64,000 bases of DNA from Pseudorhodobacter antarcticus (GTDB taxonomy: Bacteria; Pseudomonadota; Alphaproteobacteria; Rhodobacterales; Rhodobacteraceae), in the NCBI RefSeq assembly GCF_900110135.1, contig NZ_FOCO01000005.1, forward strand, positions 62,001 to 126,000, given 5' to 3'. This document shows positions 33,563-43,016 of this stretch, piece after piece. The translations under genes and the position numbers were made by a program. The number at the start of each line of letters is the position of its first letter. Within the stretch, counting starts at the first letter, position 1. Below the pieces are notes generated by a model. It did not search any database. It saw nothing but the letters and a program-made list of their open reading frames with translations, and was not told where the DNA came from.

Positions 33563-36471
33563 GGATTGACGGCAAAGGGTTGGTGGACCGGTCTGCACCT
33601 GTGCGGTTTACGTTTGACGGGGTGGCGTATGAGGGGTTTCGCGGCGATACGGTGGCATCGGCACTGCTGGCAAACGGCGTGCGCGTGGTGGGGCGGAGTT
33701 TTAAGTATCACCGCCCGCGTGGGGTTTTGACCGCCGGATCGGAGGAGCCGAACGCGCTGGTGGAGGTGATTGAGGTGGGCCAGCAAACCCCCAATGTGCG
33801 CGCCACCGTGCAAGAGATATTTCCGGGGTTGGAGGTGAAAAGCCAAAACCGTTGGCCGAGTTTGAAATATGATGTGATGGCGGTGAATGATATGCTGTCA
33901 CCGTTCCTAAGTGCTGGGTTTTATTACAAGACCTTTATGTGGCCGCGCAAGTTTTGGGAACGGGTGTATGAGCCGATTATTCGGCGTGCGGCGGGCCTTG
34001 GCAGCCTGTCGGGGCGCCATGATGAGGCGGATTATGAGAAGGCCTTTGCCTTTTGCGACTTATTGGTGATTGGCGCGGGGCCAGCGGGGTTGATGGCGGC
34101 GGTGCAGGGTGCGCGGGCCGGGGTGGACGTGATATTGGCCGACGAAAACCCGGTGATGGGGGGGCGGTTGCTGGCGGATGGCGGCGAGATTGACGGGCGG
34201 CCTGCCAGCGTTTGGGTGGCGGAGGTGTTGGCGGAGTTGGAGGCAGCACCCAATGTGCGGTTGATGGTGCGCACGTCTGTGACCGGGGCCTATGACGGGG
34301 GCACGTTTAGCGCGTTGGAGCGCGTGGGCCTGCATGTGGCGGCGCGCGCGAACCTGCCGCGCGAGTGTTTTTGGCGGATTGTGGCGGGGCAAACGGTGTT
34401 GGCGGCGGGGGCGTTGGAACGCAGTATTGCCTTTGCGGATAACGACCGGCCGGGTGTGATGATGGCATCAAGCTTGCGGGCTTATGTGAACCGGTACGGC
34501 GTGTCGCCGGGCAAGCGGGTGACGATATTTGCCAATAATGATGATGCGCGGTTATCGGCGCGGGCGTTGATGGCGGCGGGGGTGGATGTGGCCGCGATTG
34601 TTGATACGCGGGCGGACGCGTCCACGTTGGAGGATTGCCCGGTGTATGCGGGGGCCGAGGTGGTGGGCACCAAGGGGCGGCACGGGTTGAGCGCGATCAC
34701 CGTGCGGCATCGCGGTGGCGAGATGCAGATTGAAACGGATTGTTTGGGGGTGTCGGGGGGGTGGAACCCTTTGGTGCATTTGACCTGCCACATGAACGGG
34801 CGGCCGGTTTGGGACGCGGATTTGGCGGCGTTTGTGCCTGTGGCGGGTGCTGTGCCGGGGCTGCATGCGGCTGGGGCCTGTGCGGGGGTGTTTTCCACGC
34901 AGGGCTGTTTGGCGGATGGGGCGCGGGTGGCGGTTTTGGCGCTGGGCGTTTTGGGGCGCGCGGTGCGGGCGGTGGATGCGCCTGTGGCGGAGGATGCGCC
35001 GTATGCGGTGCTGCCGCTTTGGGAGGTGAAGGGCAAGGGGCGCGCTTGGCTGGATTTTGCCAATGATGTGACCACCAAGGATGTGCGGTTGGCGGCGCAG
35101 GAGAATTTTGCATCCGTTGAGCATATGAAACGCTATACCACGCAAGGTATGGCGCCCGATCAGGGGAAAAATTCCAACGTCGGCGCGTTGGCGGTGTTGG
35201 CGGATGCAACCGGGCGCAGCATTGCGCAAACCGGCACCACGACATATCGCGCGCCGTTCAGCCCGGTGTCGATTGCCGCGATGGGGGCGGGCGGGCGTGG
35301 GGCGGGGTTTGCGCCGCAGCGGTTTATGACGTCGCACGGCGCATCGGTGGACCGGCGCGCGCCGATGGTGGAGGCGGGGCTGTGGTACAGGCCCAGCTAT
35401 TTCCCCAAAGGGGCGGAGACGACGTGGCGGGAGGCCTGTGACCGTGAGGTGGTTATGGTGCGGGAGGCCGTGGGGGTGTGTGATGTGTCCACGCTGGGCA
35501 AGATCGACATTCAGGGCGCGGATGCGGCGCGGTTTTTGGATTTGGTCTATACCAATGTGTTTTCCACGCTGCCTGTGGGGCGGGTGCGGTACGGTTTGAT
35601 GCTGCGCGCTGATGGGCATGTGTTGGATGATGGCACCACGGCGCGGCTGGGGGAAAACCATTATTTGATGACGACCACCACGGCGGCGGCGGGATTGGTG
35701 ATGCGGCATTTGGATTTTGTGCAGCAGGCCTATTGCGGCGATTGGGATGTGCGGTTTGTGTCGGTGACGGAAAACTGGGCGCAGTTTGCGGTGGCGGGGC
35801 CGCGCGCGCGGGCGTTGCTTGCGTCGCTGGTATCGGTCGATTTGCCATTCATGGGCTGTTCGCGGGTTGAATTTGGCGGCGTGGGGGCGCGGGTGTTCCG
35901 CATCTCATTTTCCGGTGAGGAGGGGTATGAGATTGCGGTGCCGTCGCGGTATGGCGAGGCGCTGTTTCGCGATTTGGTGGCGCGGGCGGAGACGCTTGGC
36001 GGCGGGCCATATGGCATGGAAGCGCTGAACGTGCTGCGGATTGAAAAGGGGTTTATCACCCATGCCGAGATTGACGGGCGCACCACCGCGTTTGATATTG
36101 GGTTGGCGGGGATGATTTCGGCGCGCAAAGATTGCATTGGCAAGGCGGCGGCGGGGCGATCGGGTTTGACAGGCGCGGCGCGGTTGCAGATGGTAGGCCT
36201 GCGGCCGGTGATGCAGGCGGCGATCACGGCGGGGGCGCATTTGTTCACGCCCGGCGATGAGGTGCGGCGCGAAAACGACCAAGGCTATGTGACATCCGTT
36301 GGGTATTCGCCCATGATGGAAGGGTATTTGGGCTTGGCGTTTTTGCGCGATGGGCGGGCGCGGATTGGCGAAATGGTGCGTTTGGTCGATCATTTGCGCG
36401 ACATTGATGTGCTGTGCGAGGTGTGCGACCCGGTGTTTCACGACAAAGAGGGGGTGAAGCTGCGTGGGTAA
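33559..36471 (+). CDS. soxA: Sarcosine oxidase alpha subunit
   Basis: 970 residues from the ATG at 33559. N-terminal ferredoxin-like fold (FDGVAYEGFRGDTVASALLA), NAD-binding Rossmann domain (VIGAGPAGLMAAVQGARAG, about residue 170) and C-terminal glycine-cleavage T-like domain (from about 600) that binds tetrahydrofolate and makes 5,10-methylene-THF. Size is normal for the family (about 960-1,000). It overlaps soxD by 4 bp and soxG by 8 bp. Confidence 0.95.
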   Translation: MRIDGKGLVDRSAPVRFTFDGVAYEGFRGDTVASALLANGVRVVGRSFKYHRPRGVLTAGSEEPNALVEVIEVGQQTPNVRATVQEIFPGLEVKSQNRWPSLKYDVMAVNDMLSPFLSAGFYYKTFMWPRKFWERVYEPIIRRAAGLGSLSGRHDEADYEKAFAFCDLLVIGAGPAGLMAAVQGARAGVDVILADENPVMGGRLLADGGEIDGRPASVWVAEVLAELEAAPNVRLMVRTSVTGAYDGGTFSALERVGLHVAARANLPRECFWRIVAGQTVLAAGALERSIAFADNDRPGVMMASSLRAYVNRYGVSPGKRVTIFANNDDARLSARALMAAGVDVAAIVDTRADASTLEDCPVYAGAEVVGTKGRHGLSAITVRHRGGEMQIETDCLGVSGGWNPLVHLTCHMNGRPVWDADLAAFVPVAGAVPGLHAAGACAGVFSTQGCLADGARVAVLALGVLGRAVRAVDAPVAEDAPYAVLPLWEVKGKGRAWLDFANDVTTKDVRLAAQENFASVEHMKRYTTQGMAPDQGKNSNVGALAVLADATGRSIAQTGTTTYRAPFSPVSIAAMGAGGRGAGFAPQRFMTSHGASVDRRAPMVEAGLWYRPSYFPKGAETTWREACDREVVMVREAVGVCDVSTLGKIDIQGADAARFLDLVYTNVFSTLPVGRVRYGLMLRADGHVLDDGTTARLGENHYLMTTTTAAAGLVMRHLDFVQQAYCGDWDVRFVSVTENWAQFAVAGPRARALLASLVSVDLPFMGCSRVEFGGVGARVFRISFSGEEGYEIAVPSRYGEALFRDLVARAETLGGGPYGMEALNVLRIEKGFITHAEIDGRTTAFDIGLAGMISARKDCIGKAAAGRSGLTGAARLQMVGLRPVMQAAITAGAHLFTPGDEVRRENDQGYVTSVGYSPMMEGYLGLAFLRDGRARIGEMVRLVDHLRDIDVLCEVCDPVFHDKEGVKLRG

Positions 36472-36985
36472 TTTGATCGCAAAGCGGCCCCTTGGGGTGG
36501 ACCCTGTGGGGCATGGCGACCTTGTTTTGGCAGAGGTGGATTTGGGGCGAGTGACATCTGTTGCGCCGTTTGCGGGGGCGGACGTTGCGCGGGTGTTGAA
36601 GCCGTTGGTGTTTCCGGCGCCGGGTGTGGTGTCATCGAAAGGCGACGCGCGGCTGGTTTGGACCGGGCGGGGGCAAGCGTTTTTGTTTGGCGCGGTGCCC
36701 GAAGGTCTGGGCGCTGTGGCCGCGCTTTCGGACCAAAGCGATGGTTGGGCGGGGCTGTCGCTGACGGGGACAGGCGCTGTGGATGTGTTGGCGCGTTTGG
36801 TGCCCTTGGATTTGCGTGCGCTGGTGCCGGGACAATGTGCGCGCACCACCTTGGGGCATATGCCGTTGATTTTGATCGCTGTTTTTGGTGGATTTGAGGT
36901 GCTGGTGTTTCGATCCATGGCGCGGTCCGCGTGGCATGAGGTGGAGCAGGCGCTGCGGATGTGGGGGGCGCGGGCACAATGCTGA
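36464..36985 (+). CDS. soxG: Sarcosine oxidase gamma subunit
   Basis: 173 residues, GTG start inside the soxA end (8-bp overlap). Low-complexity SoxG pattern: LALSDQSDGWAGLSLTG-like WVALSDQSDGWA region (AALSDQSDGWAGLSLTG) and LRALVPGQCARTTLGHMPL, and a C-terminal FEVLVFRSMARSAWHEVE. Completes the BDAG heterotetramer. A 7-bp overlap couples it to the M20 gene. Confidence 0.92.
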   Translation: MGNLIAKRPLGVDPVGHGDLVLAEVDLGRVTSVAPFAGADVARVLKPLVFPAPGVVSSKGDARLVWTGRGQAFLFGAVPEGLGAVAALSDQSDGWAGLSLTGTGAVDVLARLVPLDLRALVPGQCARTTLGHMPLILIAVFGGFEVLVFRSMARSAWHEVEQALRMWGARAQC

Positions 36986-38154
36986 CAGATTTTGATATCA
37001 GCGAACTGACAGCATTTCGGCGGCAATTGCACCGCTTCCCCGAGGTGTCGGGGCAAGAGCGTGGGACGGCGGCGTGGGTTGCGGCGGCGCTGGCGGCCTG
37101 CGGCGTGTCGCCGGGGCGGATTGTGACGGGCCTTGGCGGGCATGGCGTGGCGGCGGTGTTTGACGGGGCGGCGCTGTTTGACGGAGCGGCGGTGGGGCCC
37201 ACGGTGATGTTTCGCGCGGAATTGGACGCGCTGCCGATCACCGAACTGTCAAACGCGGCGCATCGGTCGTCTATCCCCGGTGTTGCGCATTTGTGCGGGC
37301 ATGATGGGCATGTGGCGATTTTGCTGGGATTGGCGCGGATGCTGTCGCGCCACCAGCCTGCGCGCGGGCGGGTCGTGTTGATGTTCCAACCCGCGGAGGA
37401 GGATGGATCGGGCGCGGCGGCCGTGGTCGCCGATGCGCGATTTGATGATTTGCACCCTGATTGGGCCTTTGCGCTGCATAATTTCCCGGGGATTGCGCGG
37501 GGGGAGTGTTGGCTGGCGGCAGGCCCGCTGTCTTGCGCCTCTGTTGGGATGCGGGTAATGTTGGAGGGCAAAACCAGCCACGCCGCGCAGCCCGAACGTG
37601 GTGTTTCGCCGGGGTTGGCGGTGGCGGGCTTGATCGCCGATTTGGGCGCGTTGGGGCGCGGCGGCGATTTGGGCGATGCTTTCCGGCTGGTCACCATCAC
37701 CCATGCGCGGTTGGGCGAACCTGCCTTTGGCACTTCCCCCGCGCATGGTGAGGTGTGGGCGACCTTGCGCACCATGCTGGACGCGCCGATGGCCGCGCTA
37801 AAGGCGCAAGCCGTGGCCTTGGCGGAGGCGGCTGCGAAAACCCATGGATTGGCCCTGCGCATCGAATGGCATGATAACTTTGCCGCTTGTGCCAATGATC
37901 CGGCAGCCACAGATCACATGGCACGCGCATTGGACAGCTTGGGCATGACACACGCCCCCGGCGGATTGCCGATGCGCCCGTCCGAGGATTTTGGCGCTTT
38001 TGACAAACTGCCGGGCTGCAAATCGGCCATGGTGATGCTGGGCGCGGGCGTGGACCATGCCGCCCTGCACAACCCCGATTACGATTTTCCCGATGATCTG
38101 ATCGCCCCCGGCGTGCGCCTCTTTGACCGCATCACGCGCGATCTTTTGGGCTAA
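36979..38154 (+). CDS. M20-family amidohydrolase (hippurate/N-acyl amino acid hydrolase type), coupled to soxG
   Basis: 391 residues from the ATG at 36979, whose ATGCTGA overlaps the soxG stop. M20D motifs: RRQLHRFPEVSGQE, AELDALPI, HLCGHDGHVAIL (metal ligands), FQPAEEDGSGA (catalytic Glu pair), LHNFPG and C-terminal HNPDYDFPDDL. It removes acyl groups from amino acids. The tight coupling with the sox genes suggests release of sarcosine or a related N-methyl amino acid from an N-acyl precursor, which is inference. The end carries the 3' repeat element. Confidence 0.86.
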   Translation: MLTDFDISELTAFRRQLHRFPEVSGQERGTAAWVAAALAACGVSPGRIVTGLGGHGVAAVFDGAALFDGAAVGPTVMFRAELDALPITELSNAAHRSSIPGVAHLCGHDGHVAILLGLARMLSRHQPARGRVVLMFQPAEEDGSGAAAVVADARFDDLHPDWAFALHNFPGIARGECWLAAGPLSCASVGMRVMLEGKTSHAAQPERGVSPGLAVAGLIADLGALGRGGDLGDAFRLVTITHARLGEPAFGTSPAHGEVWATLRTMLDAPMAALKAQAVALAEAAAKTHGLALRIEWHDNFAACANDPAATDHMARALDSLGMTHAPGGLPMRPSEDFGAFDKLPGCKSAMVMLGAGVDHAALHNPDYDFPDDLIAPGVRLFDRITRDLLG

Positions 38155-38161
38155 CGCCGCA

Positions 38162-38232
38162 TCTTCATCTTGGTAAAAATACCTTCGAGGGGGGAATTGG
38201 CCGTAAGGCCAAGGGGGGACAGAATGTCCCCC
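38162..38232 (+). terminator. 3'-end element behind the M20 gene: TTGGTAAAAATACC motif plus two hairpins
   Basis: TTGGTAAAAATACC (38170-38183) is followed by a G-run, a TTGGCC-GTAA-GGCCAA hairpin (38197-38212) and a GGGGGACA-GAA-TGTCCCCC hairpin (38214-38232). The same motif lies behind the TetA-like gene (minus strand, 4342-4355). Confidence 0.65.
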
Positions 38233-38315
38233 GCTTCCGCCCAACCCAAACGCCGCCATCGCCCATTCCAAACCCCGCACTTGCCTATCGCGCCGTAGCG
38301 CCCGATATTAGCACT

Positions 38316-40283
38316 ATGAGTCTTCCACCCGGTTTCATAGATGAACTGCGCACCCGCGTGTCCTTGTCCCAAGTTGTTGGGCGCAAGGTGACGTGGGACA
38401 TGCGCAAATCAAACCAAGGCAAAGGCGATATGTGGGCGCCGTGCCCGTTTCATCAGGAAAAATCCGCCAGCTTTCATGTCGATGATCGCAAAGGGTTTTA
38501 TTACTGTTTTGGTTGTCAGGCCAAAGGCGATGCGCTGGGGTTCATCATGGAATCCGAAAACCTTGGGTTCATGGAAGCGGTGGAGTTGTTGGCGCGCGAA
38601 GCGGGGATGCCGATGCCAGCGCGTGATCCCCAAGCCGCCCAAAAGGCCGATCGCCGCAGCCAGTTGGCCGAGGTGATGGAGGAGGCGATTAAGTTTTGCC
38701 GCCTTCAGTTGAAAACCACCGCCGGTCAAGTGGCGCGCGACTATCTGGACCGGCGCGGCCTGAACGCAGAAGCGCAGGAGCGTTGGGGGATTGGCTGGTC
38801 GCCCGAAGGCAAGCAAGCCGTGTTTGGCGCGATGCAGGCCAAAGGGTTTGCGCCGGATTTGATTTTGGCCAGCGGTGTGTGCGCGGTGTCCGATCATAAT
38901 GAGACGCCTTATGATCGGTTTCGCGCACGCATTACCTTTCCCATTCGGGATGGGCGGGGCCGCGCCATTAGTTTGGGCGGGCGCAGTTTGGACCCCGCGG
39001 CGCGGGCGAAATACCTGAACGGCCCCGAGACGGAGCTGTTTGATAAGGGCCGCAATTTGTACAATTTGGCCCCGGCGCGCGAGGCGGCGGGCAAGGGCGC
39101 ACCGCTTGTCGTGGCCGAAGGGTATATGGATGTGATTGCGCTGTGCGAGGCGGGATTTCGTGCCACGGTGGCCCCGCTTGGCACGGCGGTGACCGAGGAG
39201 CAATTGCGCCTGATGTGGCGGGTGAGCCCTGAGCCGATTATCGCGTTGGACGGGGATGCAGCGGGGTTGCGCGCGGCGTTGCGGGTGATTGATTTGGCGC
39301 TGCCTTTGTTGGAGGCGGGGCAGGGGTTACGTTTTGCCGTGCTGCCAAAGGGGCTGGACCCCGATGATTTGATCAAAGCGCAAGGGGCGGGCGCGATGCA
39401 GGCGGTGTTGGACAACGCGCAGCCCATGGTCAATTTGCTGTGGCAGCGTGAGACGGAAGGCCGCAGTTTTGACAGCCCCGAGCGCAAGGCGGCGTTGGAT
39501 AAAACGCTGCGCACGGCGTTGATGCGCATCAAGGATGCGTCGATTCGCGGGCATTACGGCGAGGAAATTAAGCGCCTGCGCTGGGATTTGTTTGGGCAGG
39601 GACGCGGTGGGCAATTCGGCAGTGGCCCGCGTGTTGTGGGGCCGCGCAAACCCTGGGTGCCGGGGGCCAAGTCGGCGTGGCAGCCCGAACTGCCGCCTGT
39701 GGCCACCACGAAATCCAGCGCGCTGGTGGTGGGGGCGGGCGATGAGCGGGTGCTGGAGCAGTTGATTTTGGCGGTGTTTATCACCCATCCCAGCCTTGTT
39801 TTGCGGTTTGAGGCGGTGCTGGAGCGGTTGGAATTTACCGATCCGTTTGAAGATGGGGTGCGATTGGCGCTGTTGCAGGGCGAGGCGGGGGAAAAACTGC
39901 GCGCGGGGCACCGTGCGGTGGTTGAATCTGTGCTTAACCAGAACCATGTCATGACAGCACCACCAATTTTGAAAGTTGATGATCCCGAATTTGCTGAAAT
40001 TTGCGCGGGCGATATGCTGCGCAAGCTGCGGTCCGCGCGCGGCGGGCGGCGCGAAGTGCGCGAGGCGGAGGAGGATTTGGCGGGGTTGGTCGATGAGGGG
40101 CTGACATGGCGGTTGGCGCAGGCCAATGAAGCGCGGTTTTTGGCCGCCAAAGGGCCGGAAGCGGTGAAGGGTGAAGGGTTTGTGGCAGAAAATGGGGTGG
40201 AGATGGACAAGGATGAGTTGAGCGTGGCCCGCAGCCTTTGGGACCGCATTGATTTTGGCCGGGGCGGGCGGTCCAAACCCTGA
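38316..40283 (+). CDS. dnaG: DNA primase
   Basis: 655 residues. N-terminal CHC2 zinc finger (CPFHQEKSASFHVDD ... YYCFGC), RNA polymerase core, TOPRIM domain (VVAEGYMDVIAL, ALDGDAAG) and a C-terminal helicase-binding region. Synthesises primers for Okazaki fragments with DnaB. It sits 177 bp upstream of rpoD, the conserved macromolecular-synthesis pair. Confidence 0.97.
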   Translation: MSLPPGFIDELRTRVSLSQVVGRKVTWDMRKSNQGKGDMWAPCPFHQEKSASFHVDDRKGFYYCFGCQAKGDALGFIMESENLGFMEAVELLAREAGMPMPARDPQAAQKADRRSQLAEVMEEAIKFCRLQLKTTAGQVARDYLDRRGLNAEAQERWGIGWSPEGKQAVFGAMQAKGFAPDLILASGVCAVSDHNETPYDRFRARITFPIRDGRGRAISLGGRSLDPAARAKYLNGPETELFDKGRNLYNLAPAREAAGKGAPLVVAEGYMDVIALCEAGFRATVAPLGTAVTEEQLRLMWRVSPEPIIALDGDAAGLRAALRVIDLALPLLEAGQGLRFAVLPKGLDPDDLIKAQGAGAMQAVLDNAQPMVNLLWQRETEGRSFDSPERKAALDKTLRTALMRIKDASIRGHYGEEIKRLRWDLFGQGRGGQFGSGPRVVGPRKPWVPGAKSAWQPELPPVATTKSSALVVGAGDERVLEQLILAVFITHPSLVLRFEAVLERLEFTDPFEDGVRLALLQGEAGEKLRAGHRAVVESVLNQNHVMTAPPILKVDDPEFAEICAGDMLRKLRSARGGRREVREAEEDLAGLVDEGLTWRLAQANEARFLAAKGPEAVKGEGFVAENGVEMDKDELSVARSLWDRIDFGRGGRSKP

Positions 40284-40383
40284 CGGATGGATATGGGGCC
40301 GGGGGGCCTTTTATCTTTCACAAAAAAGCTGATACACGGGGGAAAAGCTGGGAAAATTGGGTGAAAGCCTTATCCCCGCTCGT

Positions 40384-40422
40384 GATTCGCGCTAATGATT
40401 CGTTATTCGATCGAGTGATTCG
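40384..40422. promoter_or_regulatory. Cluster of GATTCG words (three GANTC sites) upstream of rpoD
   Basis: GATTCG at 40384, 40397 and 40417, with TATTCG at 40404, giving spacings of 13, 7 and 13. GATTC is a GANTC site, the target of the CcrM methyltransferase of alphaproteobacteria, which GcrA reads at sigma-70 promoters. The cluster lies 39-77 bp before the rpoD ATG, in the promoter/leader. Functional link is inferred. Confidence 0.5.
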
Positions 40423-40460
40423 GTTTTAGGCAAACCAGACATTCGGCCAAAGGAGCATCC

Positions 40461-42446
40461 ATGGCAGCCAAAGACAACGACGACAGCAAGCCAGACGACA
40501 ACGACACCGATGGCTCGTTGGATATGAGCCAAGCTGCCATCAAAAAGATGATCTCGGATGCGCGCGAGCGTGGCTATATCACCTATGACCAGCTGAACGC
40601 GGTTTTGCCGCCCGAGCAAGTGTCGTCCGACCAGATTGAGGACGTGATGTCCATGCTGTCGGAAATGGGGATCCAAGTCACCGAAGAAGAAGAAATGGAG
40701 GACAGCGCGTCGGCGGGCGAGCTGGTGGCGCAGAGCACGGGCGCACGCGATGTGACGCTGGCAGGGGCAAGTGCCGAGGCGCTGGACCGCACGGATGACC
40801 CGGTGCGCATGTATTTGCGCGAAATGGGGTCTGTTGAATTGCTGTCGCGCGAGGGCGAAATTGCGATTGCCAAGCGGATTGAAGCGGGCCGCAACACGAT
40901 GATTTTGGGGCTGTGTGAAAGCCCGTTGACCTTTCAGGCGATCACGATTTGGCGCGACGAATTGCTGTCTGAGGACATTTTGCTGCGCGATGTGATCGAC
41001 CTTGAAACGACCTTTGGCCGGGGTATGGACGGTGAAGGCGAGGGCGACGAGGATTTGGTTGGCGGGTTAAACGGCGAGGCGTCCACCAAGCGCGACACCG
41101 GGCCAGAGTTGGACGCCGACGGTAACCCGCTGTCGAGCAATGATGACGACGACGATGAGGATGATGAAGCGTCCAACATGTCGCTGGCGGCGATGGAGGC
41201 CGCGTTGAAGCCGCGCGTGCTGGAAACGCTTGAAGTCATCGCGCATGATTATGAGGCGCTGGCAGAAATGCAAAACCTGCGGATGTCGGCGACGATGAAC
41301 CGCAAGGATTTATTTTCCACCAATGAGGAAGACGCATACCAAAAGCTGCGGTCGCAAATTGTGTTGCTGGTCAATGAGTTGCACCTGCACAACAACCGGA
41401 TTGAAGCGCTGATTGACCAGCTTTATGGCATCAACCGCCGGATTATGGCGATCAATTCGGGCATGGTGAAGCTGGCCGACCAAGCCCGCATCAACCGCCG
41501 TGAATTTATCGACGAATACCAAGGTTACGAGCTGGACCCAACGTGGTGCGACCGCATGGCCGCCAAGGATGGGCGCGGCTGGCAGGCCTTGATGGAGAAA
41601 TCCCGCGAGAAGGTGGAGGAGTTGCGCGAGGAGATGGCGCAGGTCGGATCCTATGTCGGGGTTGATATTTCCGAATTCCGCCGGATAGTGAACCAAGTGC
41701 AAAAGGGCGAAAAAGAAGCCCGGCAGGCCAAGAAAGAAATGGTCGAAGCGAACCTGCGTCTGGTAATCTCAATCGCGAAGAAATACACGAATCGGGGCCT
41801 GCAATTTCTTGATTTGATTCAGGAAGGCAACATTGGCCTGATGAAAGCGGTCGATAAGTTTGAGTACCGCCGCGGGTATAAGTTTAGCACTTATGCAACA
41901 TGGTGGATCCGTCAAGCGATCACGCGGTCGATTGCCGACCAAGCGCGCACCATCCGGATTCCGGTGCATATGATTGAGACGATCAACAAGCTGGTGCGCA
42001 CGGGCCGCCAGATGTTGCACGAAATTGGCCGCGAACCGACGCCCGAGGAATTGGCCGAAAAGCTGCAAATGCCGTTGGAAAAGGTCCGCAAGGTGATGAA
42101 AATCGCCAAGGAGCCGATTTCGCTGGAAACCCCGATTGGCGATGAAGAGGACAGCCAGCTTGGCGACTTCATCGAGGATAAAAACGCGGTTTTGCCGTTG
42201 GATAGCGCCATTCAGGAGAACCTGAAGGAAACCACGACGCGGGTGCTGGCCAGCCTGACGCCACGCGAGGAACGGGTTTTGCGGATGCGCTTTGGCATTG
42301 GCATGAACACCGATCACACGTTGGAAGAAGTGGGCCAGCAGTTTTCGGTGACACGCGAGCGTATTCGCCAGATTGAAGCGAAGGCGCTGCGCAAGCTGAA
42401 GCATCCGAGTAGAAGCAGGAAGCTGCGGAGTTTCTTGGATCAGTGA
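40461..42446 (+). CDS. rpoD: RNA polymerase primary sigma factor (sigma-70)
   Basis: 661 residues, AAGGAG before the ATG. Region 1.1 at the N-terminus, acidic linker ([11 protein letters not shown]), region 1.2/2 with [50 protein letters not shown] (quoted as the [12 protein letters not shown] and WWIRQAI elements), region 3 and region 4 with the [25 protein letters not shown]. It is housekeeping. It ends LRSFLDQ, as in relatives. Its stop is only 7 bp from a putative antitoxin gene. Confidence 0.97.
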   Translation: MAAKDNDDSKPDDNDTDGSLDMSQAAIKKMISDARERGYITYDQLNAVLPPEQVSSDQIEDVMSMLSEMGIQVTEEEEMEDSASAGELVAQSTGARDVTLAGASAEALDRTDDPVRMYLREMGSVELLSREGEIAIAKRIEAGRNTMILGLCESPLTFQAITIWRDELLSEDILLRDVIDLETTFGRGMDGEGEGDEDLVGGLNGEASTKRDTGPELDADGNPLSSNDDDDDEDDEASNMSLAAMEAALKPRVLETLEVIAHDYEALAEMQNLRMSATMNRKDLFSTNEEDAYQKLRSQIVLLVNELHLHNNRIEALIDQLYGINRRIMAINSGMVKLADQARINRREFIDEYQGYELDPTWCDRMAAKDGRGWQALMEKSREKVEELREEMAQVGSYVGVDISEFRRIVNQVQKGEKEARQAKKEMVEANLRLVISIAKKYTNRGLQFLDLIQEGNIGLMKAVDKFEYRRGYKFSTYATWWIRQAITRSIADQARTIRIPVHMIETINKLVRTGRQMLHEIGREPTPEELAEKLQMPLEKVRKVMKIAKEPISLETPIGDEEDSQLGDFIEDKNAVLPLDSAIQENLKETTTRVLASLTPREERVLRMRFGIGMNTDHTLEEVGQQFSVTRERIRQIEAKALRKLKHPSRSRKLRSFLDQ

Positions 42447-42453
42447 GGCCGGT

Positions 42454-42654
42454 ATGGGAAGCAAGCAGTCGGGTGAAGTGACATCGGTGCCGGCAGCGTC
42501 TGTGGCGTCGAAAACCACGCGGGACCCTAAGGCATCTGGGTCACGAGAAACGGCCACCGGATCAGCGATAACTTTGCGCGTGGTCAAAGAATCCTCACGA
42601 ACGCACAGTGATGCGCTGAAGCGGCTTGTGGATCGGTGGGCCACTATCGGTTGA
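42454..42654 (+). CDS. Small basic protein, putative antitoxin of the Doc-type toxin
   Basis: 66 residues. ATG at 42454 with GAGG five bases before. Ser/Thr/Ala/Lys-rich, probably unfolded N-terminus (SKQSGEVTSVPAASVAS), ending in a helix SDALKRLVDRWATIG. No Phd, MazE/AbrB or RHH fold is visible. Assigned as antitoxin only because it precedes and overlaps (19 bp) the Doc-like gene, as Phd precedes Doc. The N-terminus may be non-conserved with the C-terminal helix contacting the toxin. Only 7 bp behind rpoD. Confidence 0.55.
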   Translation: MGSKQSGEVTSVPAASVASKTTRDPKASGSRETATGSAITLRVVKESSRTHSDALKRLVDRWATIG

Positions 42655-43016
42655 CGCTTGCCGACGTGATTGTCGCGCATAATGAAGCGTTGACCTATGG
42701 CGGGCGGGATGGGGTGGTGAACCTCGATTACCTAAAATCAGCGATTGAGCGGCCTTATTCTGGTTATCACCGCGCTATTGAACGCAAAGCTGCTGCGTTG
42801 ATGGAAGCAATTGTGCAGAACCACGCATTTGTAGATGGGAACAAGCGCACCGCGCTTTTGGCCACAGACTTGTTCGTGCGTCGTAGCGGCTATTCCTTGG
42901 TGCTTTTTGCGGATGAGCGATTGGATGATATCATCGTTGGCGTGGCAGAGGGGGCGCTGAATATGAAGATTTGGTGCCTTGGTTCAAAGCCAGGCTTGCG
43001 CGTTCACGCTGACTAA
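42636..43016 (+). CDS. doc: Doc-type (death-on-curing) Fic-domain toxin
   Basis: 126 residues, GTG start inside the upstream gene. The Fic core HAFVDGNKRTALLATDLFVRRSGY carries HxFxDGNKR, with Lys where AMPylating Fic enzymes have Gly, as in phage P1 Doc, which phosphorylates EF-Tu and blocks translation. Length equals Doc. My hand count gives about 54 % GC for 42661-42960, lower than nearby rpoD sequence (about 63 % in one 60-base line), a sign of possible transfer. It is convergent with the DedA gene, overlapping by 4 bp. Confidence 0.82.
   Translation: MGHYRLTLADVIVAHNEALTYGGRDGVVNLDYLKSAIERPYSGYHRAIERKAAALMEAIVQNHAFVDGNKRTALLATDLFVRRSGYSLVLFADERLDDIIVGVAEGALNMKIWCLGSKPGLRVHAD

Noticed and set aside
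34552-35709. 385-codon minus-strand frame inside soxA
   Set aside because: Arg/His/Pro-rich and antisense to a well-recognised gene.
42636-43016. AMPylating Fic enzyme
   Set aside because: The motif reads GNKR, not GNGR, so Doc-type phosphotransfer is more likely.
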